Source: Tiliqua scincoides
Lineage: Eukaryota; Chordata; Lepidosauria; Squamata; Scincidae
Direction: 5' to 3'
Assembly (NCBI RefSeq): GCF_035046505.1
Contig: NC_089823.1
Location: 105,361,412 to 105,425,411, forward strand
DNA length: 64,000 nt
Both the position numbers and the translations under genes were made by a program. Position 1 is the first letter of the stretch; each line of letters opens with the position of its first letter. This document shows, in pieces, positions 22,080 to 33,905 of the stretch. The notes below the pieces were generated by a model. The model had not been told where the DNA came from. It saw only the letters and a program-made list of their open reading frames with translations, and did no database searches.

Positions 22080-22312
22080 AAGGGGAAACTGATGTTCAAA
22101 CTGGCCCACCTCACCCCAGCAGTGTCTGTTCTAGTGGCTGTCTGCTGGTATTCATTTGCATTTTTTTAGATTGTGAGCCATTTTGGGACAGGGAGCCATT
22201 TAGTTATTTGATTTTTCTCAGTAAATCGCTCTGTGAACTTTTAGTTGAAAAGTGGTATATAAATACTGTTGTTAATAATAATAATAATAATAATTAATAA
22301 TGTGCTATTCCT
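22080..22312 (+). mobile_element. L2-type LINE/SINE 3' end with (AAT)n tail
   Basis: The order is AGTGGCTGTCTGCTGG, TTTTTTTAGATTGTGAGCC, TTTTGGGACAGGGAGCC, TAAATCGCTCTGTGAACTTT, GAAAAGTGGTATATAAATAC and then (AAT)n. The reverse complement of the same 3' UTR is present at 61469-61745. Only the non-coding end is present. Confidence 0.75.
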
Positions 22313-22385
22313 GTAATCACTGTGACATCCAGTTCCAGCCTGATTGCTGTGCTAGGCAAAAGACTATGTGGGTATGCCAGCCAAT

Positions 22386-22388
<3 letters not shown>

Positions 22389-22421
<33 letters not shown>
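22389..22421. repeat. (CA)n microsatellite
   Basis: About 16 uninterrupted CA units. Confidence 0.95.
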
Positions 22422-22422
<1 letters not shown>

Positions 22423-22726
22423 GATATTGTACACATATGAATTTTACTTGTTTTTCATTACCCAGATAGAGTTTCAGCTTTAATTATTAATACACCCTGA
22501 AGACAAAACTGTGTGCATGTATTCCATATTCAGTAGGTTTGTTTACAGTTTATAAAGCTTCGTTTTCGGTATCATAAATAAGGCATATGTTGCTTGTTTG
22601 AAGAATTATTAGGTTAAGCAAACTAGCAATCATTCCAGCCATGCACACACAGAGCCCTGTCAGAATACTGGTAATTATGCAGAATACTGTCAATTATGTT
22701 GGGTGGGAGTAGGGCACAGAAGACAC

Positions 22727-23090
22727 AGAGCCCAATCCTGAACTCTTTAACACCAGTGGTACAAGCGTATCACGGGCGCTGGGTGTCACAAACATGACAT
22801 AAGACATGCCCATGACACCCTGCGCTGAGTCAGCGACAGTGTCAACCCAGTACAAGTCAGTGCTAAGCCCAGTGCCAGCCAGATACCACCCAGAGCTAGG
22901 TAAAAGCTCCAGACGGTGGTGAGGGCTTTTGTGGTGGGGGAAGACATTCTGGGGCAGGGGAGGGCAGGGCAGGAGGAGGAATCGGGGTGTGAGGCGGGTG
23001 GAGCCAGTGATCCTAAACTCCATATCGGGCTGGAAGACCAAACACAGAGTCTCTCAAGTTTGTGTTGGCAAAATAGAAGCCCTGTTGTTG
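22727..23090 (+). mobile_element. Harbinger-like long MITE, right-truncated
   Basis: The left end GAGCCCAATCCTGAACTC is followed by CACTGGTGTYAC-like sequence (GGCGCTGGGTGTCACAAACA), GGGCTTTTGTGGTGGGGGAA and a GGCAGGAGGAGGAAT stretch, as in 53728-54252. The right third and terminal repeat are absent. Frames across it are incidental. Confidence 0.6.
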
Positions 23091-24190
23091 GAGAAAAGTT
23101 CAAGACTTCCAGCAGCTGCTACAGGGCTGCAGGATGAGAGGAGAAGGAGCAAAAACACAGCCTCCACTACTGATTCCTTGGCGTGTGGGCAGCAAACTAA
23201 CAACAGCTAGATTGTAACATTCTCGCCTTTATTTTCTCTTTTCAGTAACTTAGTAGAGTTTTGTCAATGGTGTGTTGCATGCGTTTAATACTAGTGAACA
23301 ACAGGGGAAATAATGAAATTGCCTGCTCAGAGATATATCAAATATTGTCTTCATCAACAAGGGATATGAAGTCCAGTGCTAGCACCAGCAAGGGTAGAAA
23401 TGACTGTGGTGTAAAGTGTAACAAAGCAGAGCATAGATTGCATTTAGGCATTTTTTCCCCCCATGGATCATTATCTTTAGCTTCATACATATACATAGAT
23501 GTATTGGTAGAAACACAGACACTCACCCTCCCACACTTCTTCCAAATCAGTATTTGAAGCAAGCCATAAAGAACATTAAAATTATGTGTAGCGCATCAAG
23601 TCATAAATCATCTATACATTTAGGAACAAATACATATTCATTCAGCATATTTGCATATTTTAATATTAGTCAAAAGAATATGCAAAGCACATCAGCACGT
23701 TATTGTACTGGCTTCAGGAATACCTCTATGAAACACAATATTTAACTAAAATATTTTAGAGATCTTCAGAGCTTCATGTGTCAAATGCACTTGGAAGAAA
23801 TAGATAAAGGGTGCAATACTGTGATAGGTATAGCATGTTCCCGTGGAATTTTTGTCTTTAAATGACCTCATTTATTCTAACAGAGACATGTTTAATATCT
23901 TCCTGAGTGACACTTTAAAGAAGGCTTGCTAAAGTATTTTCAGAACTACAGAACCTAAATATATTTCATTTCATCCCTTCCCTCAGTACTGAGATCAGCA
24001 GTTTCTCAGTTCTTGTCTGGGAGCTCTAATAAACCCATCATCTGTGCAGTGAAATAAAATAAAGAAACAAAGAGCAGTTGAGATAGACAACTTTTCTTAG
24101 AACCAGCTAGTGGTGGAAGCAAGCTTTCAAACTGTACAGCATTCTTCTCAGGTTTTCCACTGCTGAGAGGTTCAAATACTAAAAAAAAAA
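23091..24190. other. No recognised feature
   Basis: AT-rich, unique-looking DNA. No coding frame above noise. Confidence 0.4.
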
Positions 24191-24198
24191 ACAACTGA

Positions 24199-24737
24199 GG
24201 GCGCAATCCTATCCTGCACTGGAACAGGCAAGCCAGGAGGCTTGCGCTGTATCCAGCACAGGATAGGGGCCATAAGCAGCTTAGCCAGAAGCAAGTGGAA
24301 ACTTTTCCCTTACCCCTGGGTAAGTGCTGATGGCCCCAATGGGTCTCCTCAGACTTGCACCACCTCTGGAGGTGGCACAAGTCTGAGGAGAGTGGAGCAG
24401 CTTGAAGGCACTCCGTTTTCCCCAGGAACGGGAATTTGGATCCGGCATAACTGCCGGATCCCAGCCCCGCCTCCCTCTCCCTGTCCGCCTGCCCCTGGGG
24501 CCACCCACCGCCCGCCCTCCCTCCACCCATAATGAAAAAAAACATCCAAGCTGATGCAAGGCAATGGGAGGAAGCCAGCCCAGAGACTTCCGTCAGCCTC
24601 CGCAGACCGGCGCTTCTGGGAGTGCTGGCCTGGCTTCCTCCTGAGGAGGCGCAAACATGCCATAAGGCACATTTGTGACCCTCCCAGGCCGGCCCAAGGG
24701 ACTTGGGTTGGCCTAACTTGATGTTACGATTGCACCC
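24199..24737 (+). mobile_element. Harbinger-like MITE with TGA target duplication (539 bp)
   Basis: The left end GGGCGCAATCCTATCC and the right end GATTGCACCC are inverted. Both are flanked by TGA (24196-24198 and 24738-24740). The body is clearly homologous to 5292-5742. It holds a hairpin, GACTTGCACCACCTC / GAGGTGGCACAAGTC, centred near 24370. The ATGCCATAAGGCACATTTGTG motif near the right end is shared with the long MITEs and links the two families. The 264-codon reverse frame over this element is an artefact of its composition. Confidence 0.8.
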
Positions 24738-24740
24738 TGA

Positions 24741-25266
24741 GAGTATAATCCTGAGTCGCTTGCTCTGACCCGAGAGTGTTGTGAACATGCTGTAAAGCAC
24801 ATTTGTGACTACTCTGGAGAATGGGCTGGTGCATGGACATGTGCTGGCCTCTCTGCACCAGATCTAGTCCCCAACCAGGTAAGTTAGTACTGGCTGAGGC
24901 AGGCTAGCTCAGGGGGTTGGGGAGGGTGGTTGGAGGATAGAATGAGCACAGTTTTGGGTGGGGGAGGGCAGGTCAGTGGGAGGACCGGGCCTTGAAGGGC
25001 GTGGAACCAGCCTCAGCACCTTGGCCTGGATCCTAACCCCCCTCCCAACTAGCCTGATGTTACACTGGGCTGCTCAGATTTGCACTAGTGATTTTGTGGG
25101 TGCAGATTCAAGTAGCCCCATAGGCGTGGCTGGTGTGCAACATGGGGTAAGGGCATAAATAGCTCCTTACTCAGAGTTGCACCACATCCACCTCCTAATC
25201 TGTGCTGCATACGGCACAGGCCAGTTGGCCTGCCTGTTCCAGTGCATGTTAGGATGGGGCTGCCCT
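24741..25266 (+). mobile_element. Adjacent MITE of the long GC-rich family
   Basis: It begins immediately after the previous element's TGA with GAGAGTATAATCCTGAGTCG. It contains AACATGCTGTAAAGCACATTTGTG and a GGTTGGGGAGGGTGGTTGG stretch, and ends near GTTAGGATGGGGCTGCCC. Internal order resembles 30943-31420. The ends are too decayed for a TSD. Confidence 0.5.
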
Positions 25267-25404
25267 TATGATGTACCTACCAGTTGTATTTGAATATGGA
25301 AAGCTGCAGGGACAGCCCAAAACTTTCAGGTACACATGAAGCACCAAAGGATGTTCCTGATCTTTCTGGCACATGGTATCACAAAGAGCTACCCCCTGTA
25401 CCCT

Positions 25405-26880
25405 TGGAAAACCAAGCCATGCTTTCTCTTATTTTCTTTTTTCTGTACTTCACTGCACCTTGATCTGCTCATTTTCTGTGGTTTGATGTCATTCTGTTAT
25501 GCTTTGGGAGGGTACCGCCACAGAACTGTAATTTGGCAGTGAGGCGATTGAGTTCTAAACTGTGATCTGTGTGTGATCTGTGATCAGGTGTATGCCCCTG
25601 GACCTGGATCTCCCCTCTGCCCCAAGCCACTCTCTGTAAATGCCGTTTCTGGGGCTTGTCTGGGTGGTACTGTACTTTTGAGAAGCTTGGAAAACCAAGC
25701 AAGGCTCAGTGAAGCCCTTCTCTGATTTTAATTTTTTGGTATTGTACTGCACTGTGACGTCCATGTCCCCGGGGTCCCCCCGTGGTATTGACTCACCCGC
25801 TTCGTCCAGCCCTGTCCGGTCTCTCCAGGATCGACGTGAAGAATTGGGAACAAACAAAGGGGTCTTGCTTACTTTCTTTAATTTGGTTGTGGTCTTTACA
25901 TTCATTGAGGGGTCTTGTTCCCTCACAAGAACCCCGTACGCCCAGGTACAGTCTCAATAACAGTCTTTCTACAGTCCAGGACTCAAGTGGCCAGTCGCCC
26001 CAAGAGCCTTTACCTCCCCCCTCAGTTCTCACCACGAAAGGTGTCTGGTGCGGAGTGTTCTCCGTAGGTCGGATCTGGAGTTATGGGCTTCTCTTGGGAA
26101 GGGGCTGGGTCCAGTGGTTGCCCTCCTTTCCCCTTGGTTCTCCCTGGTTGTTGGTTCCAGCCAGGAGTTGTTCCTGAAGTCTTCTGGACAGGGATCCCTT
26201 CCCCAGCCTGTGGGCAGCCCCTTCCTCAAGGGGCTGGAGTATTGGACCTTTCCCAGCTCTTGGCTGTCTGCTAGTTGGGAGGGCCTCTCCTCTCCTAGAG
26301 GTATCTCCTTTCTCCCTTCTCTTCCCCTCCCTAACCCCCTTCTCAGGGAGCTCAGGAAGGTGCTTCCTCCCCCTTCCGCTGTCTCTTCCCTTCTTCTTAT
26401 CCCTCTGGCCAGTCCTCTTAGCCCTGTCCCTTCCTTCCCCCACCTGGGACCAAGATCTTGTGGGATCTCCTCCTCCCTTCTCCCTGCCGGCTCCACCCTT
26501 TCTTTCCTCAAAGGTTGATGCACCTGGGCTTTCCGGTCTCTGAGGAGGCCTCTGCCTTGTCCCAGAGGAGAGGAGCCTGCTTGTGGCAAAGACTTAGGAG
26601 TCTCCCTCTCTTTGTCTGACTCCTCACTCTTCCCTGGTCTTCCAGGGGTTGGTATACCCCTTTTCTCTGCTTTCCACCCTTTTTCCTCCTGTTCCCAGGC
26701 TGGGTTTTGCTTCTCCTGGTACCCCCCCCCCCCGGGGTGACATGCACCTTGACCTGATCACTTTCTATGGCTTATTTTGCACATTCTGCCATTCTGGTAT
26801 GCAAAGGAGGGACATTGTGATTTTAAACAAAAGTTCTGCTTGTCTGTGTGGTGCTGCACTCTTGAGAAGCTTGGAAAACC
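25405..26880. repeat. Tandemly repeated 200-290-bp unit, second unit split by an LTR
   Basis: Three starts of the same unit are visible: CTTGGAAAACCAAGC at about 25404 and 25687, and CTTGGAAAACCAATG at about 26869. Each full unit has the order ACTGCACCTTGA, TTTGATGTCATTCTG/CACATTCTGCCATTCTG, GGTATGC/TTATGCTTT and GCTTGTCTGNGTGGTRCTG. It ends TTGAGAAGCTTGGAAAACC. Unit 1 is about 283 bp. Unit 2 would be about 197 bp once the LTR at 25753-26742 is set aside. A third start is followed by unrelated DNA. Confidence 0.65.
25753..26742 (-). mobile_element. Solo LTR (ERV or Gypsy type), fossil, 5-bp TSD
   Basis: The block starts TGTGACGTCC and ends GGGGTGACA, with TG...CA termini. It is flanked by a perfect 5-bp duplication TGCAC (25748-25752 and 26743-26747). 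No internal coding region is attached, so it is a solo LTR of 990 bp left by recombination between two LTRs. Minus orientation is favoured by an AATTAAA-type signal on that strand; the plus strand is C/T-rich without one. The intact TSD suggests modest age. The 186- and 156-codon frames inside it are not genes. Confidence 0.75.
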
Positions 26881-29477
26881 AATGAATATATATGTATGTG
26901 TGTTTGGTAACAGTCTAAAAAGATCAGAGTTGAAATGCTTATTGTGCTTTATTGTGCTGTTTTGTACAATTTTGAATATGAATTTGGATAGAAACACGTA
27001 ACACCGTAGTTCAAAATTTTGGAAAAAAATATTACAATAAAACACCCCGAGTTATGGCTTTCTGACCGACCTCCCAAGGTTGTTGTCAAGATTATCCACA
27101 GAGTGGGATAATCCCAGGTATTCCCATGGGAATTCCCAGAGCTCAAGGGAACAAACAGGGAAGGAAATGAAAATGTGTTATATTTCAGAAGCATAATATT
27201 TGATATAGTATTTAGTAAATGAAATAAATAATAAATCACACTGTGCCATTACCATTTAGAGAGAGGGAGAGAGAGACCATAATAAACCAGCAAAGTAAAG
27301 TCTGAAGGCCGAATCTGGGTCTTTCTTTATAGCCAATAGGTTCCACCACATATTCAATCCTATTTTTCTCCCAACATGAAGACCTGTTTGAAAATAGAAA
27401 TACGATAGCATGTAAATGCTGGCTCATTTAATTATAATGATATCTATCAAGTACTTCAAGTATCCATCACCATGGCAACCAGGCACTAACTATAATTCTG
27501 TATGTAAAAGCTTCACTTTGAATCAATAAGGACTGACAAGATGAGAATGTATTCTCTTTACATGACTCTGCATCACGGGATCTATGTCTGTCTTAATACA
27601 CTTGGCATTGCTCCTTTAGAATGTGTGGGTAATTTAAATGCATTTCAGTAGTTTATGGGTTTATTTTCCTTCTTCTCTTTTCCATTTCTTCATCTCCTTT
27701 TCTTCTTCTATGAGTCGTCCATTATTTTAAATATATTTTTTCTTTGTTTCATTTTTAGTGCAATGCAAAACACTGAAGCTTCTAGCCTACCTCTCTTGGT
27801 CAGGTCTCTCCATTTAGTTCTTCTCTACAACTTGACTCATATCTTGGAAAAGCCAATCTAGCCAAATCATGGGGCTGGTGGCATGATGTAAATCTTTGGT
27901 AACTACAACACTGGGGCATGACCTGCATGGAGCCAAGAGGAAGGAGAGTGGAACTTGACTGGTAATAGAACCCCAAGGGTAATCGGATTCTACAAGACTT
28001 AGGGGAAAGGATTAGAAAAGGCTGAGAAAAGTCTGCAGAAGCAGAAAGGGCCAAAAATGAGACTGGATTCTTTTCTCAGTTCCAGGAACAGACAAGCTTG
28101 GGAACAATAGCTGAGGGTGTAAGATACCCAACTGAGGTCTAACAAATGATCTGGTACATAAAGCAAGGATATACTGTGAGATTGCATGATTGGGAACAGA
28201 GCAAACCAGCTTCTCAGCCCCTAGACTTTTTGAAAAGTCACACTCCATATCTAACACCACACCTAACACTTTTCTGTCTTCTATTCTCATCTCAGAAAGA
28301 GCAATTTCGATTGCAATGGTCTCCCATTCTCTTGCAAAAAGACAGCCCTACTCCAGCTACCATCTTTGTTTTTCATCCTAAAAAAAATGAAAAGAAGCTA
28401 GTTAAATGATTAATGTTTCAATGGCTGAATAGATGCCCTATCCAAGGGACTGCTGCTTTGTATAATGAATTCACTGTCACCAGATCTAGCTCAAATTTAC
28501 ACGGGGGGGAGGGAGGGGGGAACAAGAGTATTTCTATACAGCCTCTGAGCTGCTGAAATGCCTCTTCTGAACTAAAGGAACCAGGATCATCTGCTGCCCT
28601 TTTCTGGCAGGTACGGTCGTATTTTGTTGGCCTGAAAAATACAGCAATGCCTTAAATATTTTATGAGGAGCAACGGTGCACCTCCAAAGTAATCCTGTGA
28701 TTTGACAAGCAGTAGCTGCTGCTGGATGCACCCCAGAGGAGTGTCACTGATGTCAGTAGGAATGCATTTTAGTCAGTATCTTCATTATTACAGCTCAAGA
28801 CATCATGACTGCTGTGATCTTCCACTCCCAATGTTTCGGCTGCCAACATGCTGTTGCAGAATCATTAGTGTTTGGACATGGAGTAAGGAAGAGAAGATAG
28901 AGGAACCCTGGATGAAATCCACAAGCCCCATCCCTGATCCTCTCCCATTATAGCCATATCATGCCCCCCCCCCTTTATAACCTTATGAAAACAAAGGGGA
29001 ATATCACAAAAAGTAGGGGGCAGAGCCCCTTTGCAATTTGAGCACTGGGGGTGTTCCAAATGAGTGCAAAGGTGGAGGATTAATGGCACTAATTGTCCTG
29101 TAAGCCAGCCAGTTGTCCGCGTCATATTCTGATAGGGACTGTATTCCCTGCTCCTAATACAGTGTCCGGATCCATGCCCACTGGCTGAGACCAGTGATGC
29201 ACAATGAGGTCAATGGCTGGTGAGGCACTTGCTGTGGCAACACAAGGCATTCTGGGGCACTACTTGGAAGCCACAAGGCATTCTGGGGCACTACCCAGCC
29301 ACAATCACCCTTAGAAACTGGGTGGAGTGCAGGCAAGAAGCAAGTGCCTGAGGCTATTTGCACTGGAGTATGATGACAGGTGAAGCTTTGTGTCCTGTAA
29401 CCACATATCCCTGACTGAGACTCTGGATGCACCCTGCAGCTGTTCAAATGCCGCTGCAAAGAAAACTGTTGTTCTCA
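26881..29477. other. No recognised feature
   Basis: Long unique-looking AT-rich interval. Short homopolymers (G-rich at 28504-28519, C11 near 28963) are present. No exon, RNA gene or bounded repeat could be supported on either strand. Confidence 0.4.
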
Positions 29478-29485
29478 TACTGGTG

Positions 29486-30072
29486 CAGTGTTTCCCAAAC
29501 TGCGGGTCATGAAATTGCAACTGACAAGCAGATGAGGAAAATGTATTGCGCGCCATGGAAAGTGGAACTGAGCTGTGCTCTGAGCCATGTTCATGTGCTT
29601 TCACTCATGAGGAGGCATGTATGCCCCAGTCCACTTTGAAGAGAAGGTTGAGTGGAATGCACCACCACCAAAACACCACCAAAACACCACCACCAAATCT
29701 GATGAACACAGGCCCAATAAAAACTTGTGGAAGTAGTTCTCCCTCTCCAAGCTGACAAAGAAAATGTACTGAGCCCTATGAAAAGTGGAACTGAGTCCTC
29801 ACATGCACATTTACTCATGAGTAGGTGAACATGCCTCAGCTCTTCTCAAAGGCCAGGCAAAGGGGAATGCAAGGTCACCCTTGGGAATGGTCCCAACCTG
29901 ATGAATGTGGAGTTCAACAAATGCACCAGAAAGTGCCCCCTCCACCATAGTAAAAAGGATACAAACAGAGGCTGGTAAAGTGCAACGTCTTACTATTGTA
30001 AAGCCAGGTGGGTCCCCATAGAGTGTTGTTTTAAAAAGTGGGTCCCGGTGCTAATAAGTTTGAGAACCCCTG
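29486..30072 (-). mobile_element. hAT element with internal duplication, 587 bp
   Basis: The left end CAGTGTTTCCCAAACTGCGG and the right end AGTTTGAGAACCCCTG are hAT-type inverted termini. The flanks TACTGGTG (29478-29485) and TGCTGGTT (30073-30080) are a TSD with 6 of 8 matches. Inside, two subunits each hold an AAAATGTAYTG, GARCYCTATGRAAAGTGGAACTGAG and CATGYNCATTTACTCATGAG series. A run of CCACCACCAAAACACCACC at 29660-29695 is a local simple repeat. It is non-coding and the same family as 36796-38284. Confidence 0.8.
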
Positions 30073-30080
30073 TGCTGGTT

Positions 30081-30942
30081 CATTTCTGTAAGTTCTACAT
30101 TTCTCTTTAGCTATGAATCTTGAGAGAGCTCACATGGGCTTCCCAGTTGGCCAAATGCAAGTGCTTCTCTGCAGAAGCTCTCTCGGATTCACACAGAAAT
30201 AAGTACACTGCACCAAAATCACAGCCAATGGCAGCTGCACGACAAATTTAGAGGCAAAGGTAAGAGCTACATGTCGATGCAGTAATTTCCTTCTCCCTGC
30301 AGGGGGAAAAAAGAAAAGAAATTTATTACAGAATTAAGAAGCTCTCAAGTGAGAATAGTTTTGAAAGGGGTATTGACTTGCTTGGGATTAGGATTAACTC
30401 ATCCAGTTAATTTTATGTAAACTTTGAATGATAAATACTAATTCTTATCTCCAGAGCTTTGGGGAATTTTCTTATCACTGTCTAAAAACCACCAGTACAT
30501 TGTACTATGTACGTCATTTATTTTTAAAAAAAAAATATTATTAGTGTACATTATGCTTCAGTGCACTTAATTAAGTAGAATGATTATATGTGATGGGTAA
30601 AAGAACAAGAGGTGAACAGGGCAGCTTAAGTTTATCATTTTGATGACAGGAGTTATTTTCTCGTTCAGTAGGAGACAATCGGCATTAGACCCAGATGTAA
30701 ATCACTTCTCGGTAGACCCGGTATTATGTGGAATCTACACATGCTTCTCAGGGGAGATAAGAGTTCAGCTCCAAAGCTGTCTCTTGAACCTAAATATTTA
30801 TTGGAATGTTTGGCAGGAGAGAAAGCAGCAGGAAAACATTTGACATTCCAAAAAGCAAAGCCAAGAGATAATGATGAGTACTGAAGAGGAAAGGAATCTC
30901 TCTGTCAGGATGGCCAACTTGTTCAACTCAGGGAACTGAGGG
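30081..30942. other. No recognised feature
   Basis: AT-rich unique-looking DNA with an A9 run near 30528. Confidence 0.4.
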
Positions 30943-31420
30943 TTCAATCCTATACAATGTGCACTGGCTTACTGCCACCATACACTGTTGCAAACATGCT
31001 GTAAAGACATGTTTGCAGGGGTTAGCGGTGGCCCAGCACCGGAGCAGGCTCTGCACGAGCCTGAACTGGGCCAACACCCATCAGGGGATGGTGGAGCTCT
31101 GCCGCCCGGTGGCAGAGAGGTAAGTGGGGGCATGGGAGGCATTCTGGGGCAGGGAGAGCATGAGGAGAAGGTGTGGTGAGGGGAGTGGGGCGGGAGGGGG
31201 GCCGACCTGGTGAAGCTGATCTCCACCGGATCCAGAGCCCCACATCTAGCCTCCTGGCCTGATATGGGATTCCCTTACTCTGCACTGGCTAAATAGATGG
31301 AATAGAGTTGGGTAGCCCTATTGTGGGGCGACTTTTCTTACTCAAGGGAAGTGGACAAATGTCCCTTTCCTCCAAGGAGCTGCTGGTGGCTGCCCGCCAT
31401 GCTGAGGATGCCGCAGCAGC
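30943..31420 (+). mobile_element. Harbinger-like long MITE
   Basis: TGA then GGGTTCAATCCTATAC at the left, followed by GCAAACATGCTGTAAAGACATG, GCCAACACCCATCAGGGG, GGGGCAGGGAGAGC, TCCACCGGATCC and CAAGGGAAGTGGACAAATG. This is the same order as in 10404-10917 and 53728-54252. The right end is decayed. Confidence 0.6.
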
Positions 31421-32419
31421 CCTGTGTGAACAGCTCACAAGATTGCTCTGAGGCTGTGCTCTGAGGTGGAGGCTGCTCCGAGGCTAGGGACTCACTGGTA
31501 ATTTCCTTAATGTCCAGTTTCAGCAGTTTGGATTGGCAGGAATTGGACCTCCTACTGAAGAATCTAGCACTGATGGGTCCAGAATGATCCTGAGAGAGCC
31601 GCTGCTTCTTCCCCACTGCCAGATTGGGAAGAAGAGGCTAAAAGAAATGGCCTAGGAGATGGGTATGGCTTACGGGCTGCAAATTGGCCACCTGTTCTAG
31701 GACGTTTCTGTTCTAGACCCTGTAATGAATAAGCAGCCCAAAAAGTTGTGTAATTCTTCACTTAACATGACCACCATCTCACCACCTTAACCTGTGTGGC
31801 AAAAGTGGTTACATTCAAAGTTTATGCCAAAATGTGAGAGTTTGATACTCTCAAGTTCCCAACATTTCAGCTACTATATTGAGCACAAGCTCAGTGCCAC
31901 AAATCCAAGCAGCCCAGTATAATGCCGGGCTGGCTAGGAGGGGGATTAAGATTCAGCCTGTGGTGACATGGCCAGTCCCACCCCCCCAAGCCTGATCCTG
32001 CCCCCTCTCACGCTCCTCCTGCCCAAAAATGCCAATCCCCACTTCTGTTCCGCCCTTCCACAATGCTCTCCCACCCCCCACTCTGGTTTCCCTCAGCCGA
32101 TATGAACAACTCACCTGCTCTGGCCATGGATCTGGTCATGAATCTGGCATCCGTGGTTGTGCATGTGTGCTGTATGGCTCATTTACGACACTCCTATGCC
32201 AGCACAGGAGACTTGCGCTGGCCAAAAAACAAAGGAAGGATTGAACTCTTATAGTTTCACACAATGCCAGTAATGAACTTGGTAACCATAGACTACCTAG
32301 AAATTCATTATATTTTATACATTGTCCTGAAGGCATTCTATACAATACCTTAGTTTCACATAATGCCAGTAACATATATGTGTATTATTTCTCATGAAAT
32401 TATAGGCAAGCTGTTCAAC

Positions 32420-32421
<2 letters not shown>
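31421..32421. other. No recognised feature
   Basis: A pyrimidine-rich MITE-like block around 31970-32130 has no definable ends. No gene was seen. Confidence 0.35.

Positions 32422-32499
<78 letters not shown>
32422..32499. repeat. (CT)39 microsatellite
   Basis: Seventy-eight bases of uninterrupted CT. It produces an artefactual Arg-Glu repeat frame on the reverse strand. Confidence 0.98.
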
Positions 32500-32503
<4 letters not shown>

Positions 32504-33063
32504 CCAGCAATATAAAGAATAAGACGATGTGTTTGAATCATTTTTTCTTATTCCACCCACTTTACTAACAGTAATACAGAAGCATGAAGACCTTACGAAA
32601 ATAGCCTGTGCTCCTTTATTCCTGTTGACTAAAACATCTGTGATCTGTAGAAACTTGCTAACCTTTTTGCCCTTCACAGTTCATCTCTTGGAACAAAATT
32701 CTTGATTATGAAATCTGACTTTGACTTTTAGAAGTCACTTGCTGAGAGATATTATTGAGAAGGGATATTGAATTTTGCTCCTTCTGTAGATAGTAAAGCA
32801 AACTGGAAGTACGCCAAGATGAAAGAAGAGAAAATCAAATGTTAATCATTTAAACCTAATGAGACGGCTAGCTTTACTTGTCTGAAATTATATATAAATT
32901 TTCCTGCAGATGATCTAGTTCTAAAGTGTTGCTGAATAAGTACCCTGCATTCTACATTTTTAGTATAGCATGGACTGTACCCCAGAATTTCAATTCTTAC
33001 ACTGTTTATACAAAAGCTTATCAATTAAGTAGCTTGTTGACTTGCAGTTGAATACTTCACATT
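32500..33063. other. No recognised feature
   Basis: AT-rich unique-looking DNA. Confidence 0.4.
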
Positions 33064-33135
33064 CTAAGCCGCCCTGGGTCCCTTTGGGGAGAAGGGCGGG
33101 ATAAAAATAAAGTTTATTATTATTATTATTATTCT
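33064..33135 (+). mobile_element. L2-type tail (CGCCCTGGG...GGGATAAAAATAAA) with (ATT)n
   Basis: TAAGCCGCCCTGGGTCCCTT, GGGGAGAAGGGCGGGATAAA and an (ATT)n run form the typical extreme 3' end of reptile L2-like LINEs and the SINEs that use them. The complementary GCCGCCCT / GGGCGGGA pair can form a hairpin. Confidence 0.75.
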
Positions 33136-33202
33136 GATAAGAGCAAAAGATGATGCTGTTGCTTAATTGTTCACTTTCATCCACTCAGCCTTTTCCTGAG
33201 CA

Positions 33203-33204
<2 letters not shown>

Positions 33205-33244
<40 letters not shown>

Positions 33245-33245
33245 A
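33205..33245. repeat. (AAT)n microsatellite
   Basis: About ten AAT units ending in AAATAAATAAA. Confidence 0.9.
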
Positions 33246-33274
33246 AACATTAATACACTAATAATACACTAATG

Positions 33275-33785
33275 CAGTGGCTCCCAAACTGGTGGGTCAT
33301 GACTCACCAGGGGAACTGGAAATAGGCCTTTCCCCTAAGGACGGTGGCTCTGGAATGGGTGCCCTGACAGTACCGCAGTGATTGTGGTGCCATGGGCTCC
33401 CAAGAATTTTTTAACATACTGCTCAAGTCTCCATGAGGGTCCTGGAAGTCCACAGACCCCTCTGTGAACCTCTGTGTGTCTGCCCTGAGCTCTGATTGCT
33501 GTTCAGAGCTCACTTTCGGTTTGCAATTGTGCAAACCAGAAGTGAGCTCCGATCAGCAATCAGAGCTAAGGGCAGCCCCCTGGAGGCTCGCAAAGGGGGC
33601 TGCGGGCTTCCAGGACTTTATGAAGCCTTCAGCAGCCCCCCCTCCCAGTATGTTAAAAAATATTCCTGGGTTTCCACAGCGCTGCTATCACTGCAACGCT
33701 GCTGGGGCCACCCCTTCACTTCTGCCCCGCCCCTACTACTACTTATGAGTATCCCAAATCCCTTGGAGGAGTTTGGGAACCTCTG
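33275..33785. mobile_element. Foldback hAT MITE with perfect 8-bp TSD
   Basis: CACTAATG duplicates at 33267-33274 and 33786-33793. Ends are CAGTGGCTCCCAAACT and AGTTTGGGAACCTCTG. The centre is a long imperfect palindrome: GAGCTCTGATTGCTG, then GAGCTCACTTTCGGTTTGCA, pairs with TGCAAACCAGAAGTGAGCTC, then CAGCAATCAGAGCT. The outer arms CTGTGTGTCTGCCCTGAG and TAAGGGCAGCCCCC, and TCCTGGAAG / CTTCCAGGA, also pair. It is non-coding. Confidence 0.88.
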
Positions 33786-33905
33786 CACTAATGCATGAGG
33801 TCAAGCTATATGTTGAATTATGAGAACTATCTAAATCTGTAGAATTGGTGTCAAGATTTTAAAAGGCATCTTTGATAGAAAAAGACTAATCCTTATCTGT
33901 TATCA

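Noticed and set aside
24006-24800. 264-codon open frame on the reverse strand
   Set aside because: It lies over the GC-rich MITE at 24199-24737. A related MITE at 5292-5742 gives a similar incidental frame. No domain was seen.
26029-26589. 186- and 156-codon overlapping frames
   Set aside because: They fall entirely inside the solo LTR, are low-complexity and occur on both strands.
29655-29700. Possible CRISPR-like or minisatellite array of CCACCAAAACACCACC
   Set aside because: Very short, no spacers, and inside a hAT; it is an ordinary simple repeat.
32315-32677. Frame with a long Arg-Glu repeat
   Set aside because: It is simply the translation of the (CT)39 microsatellite.
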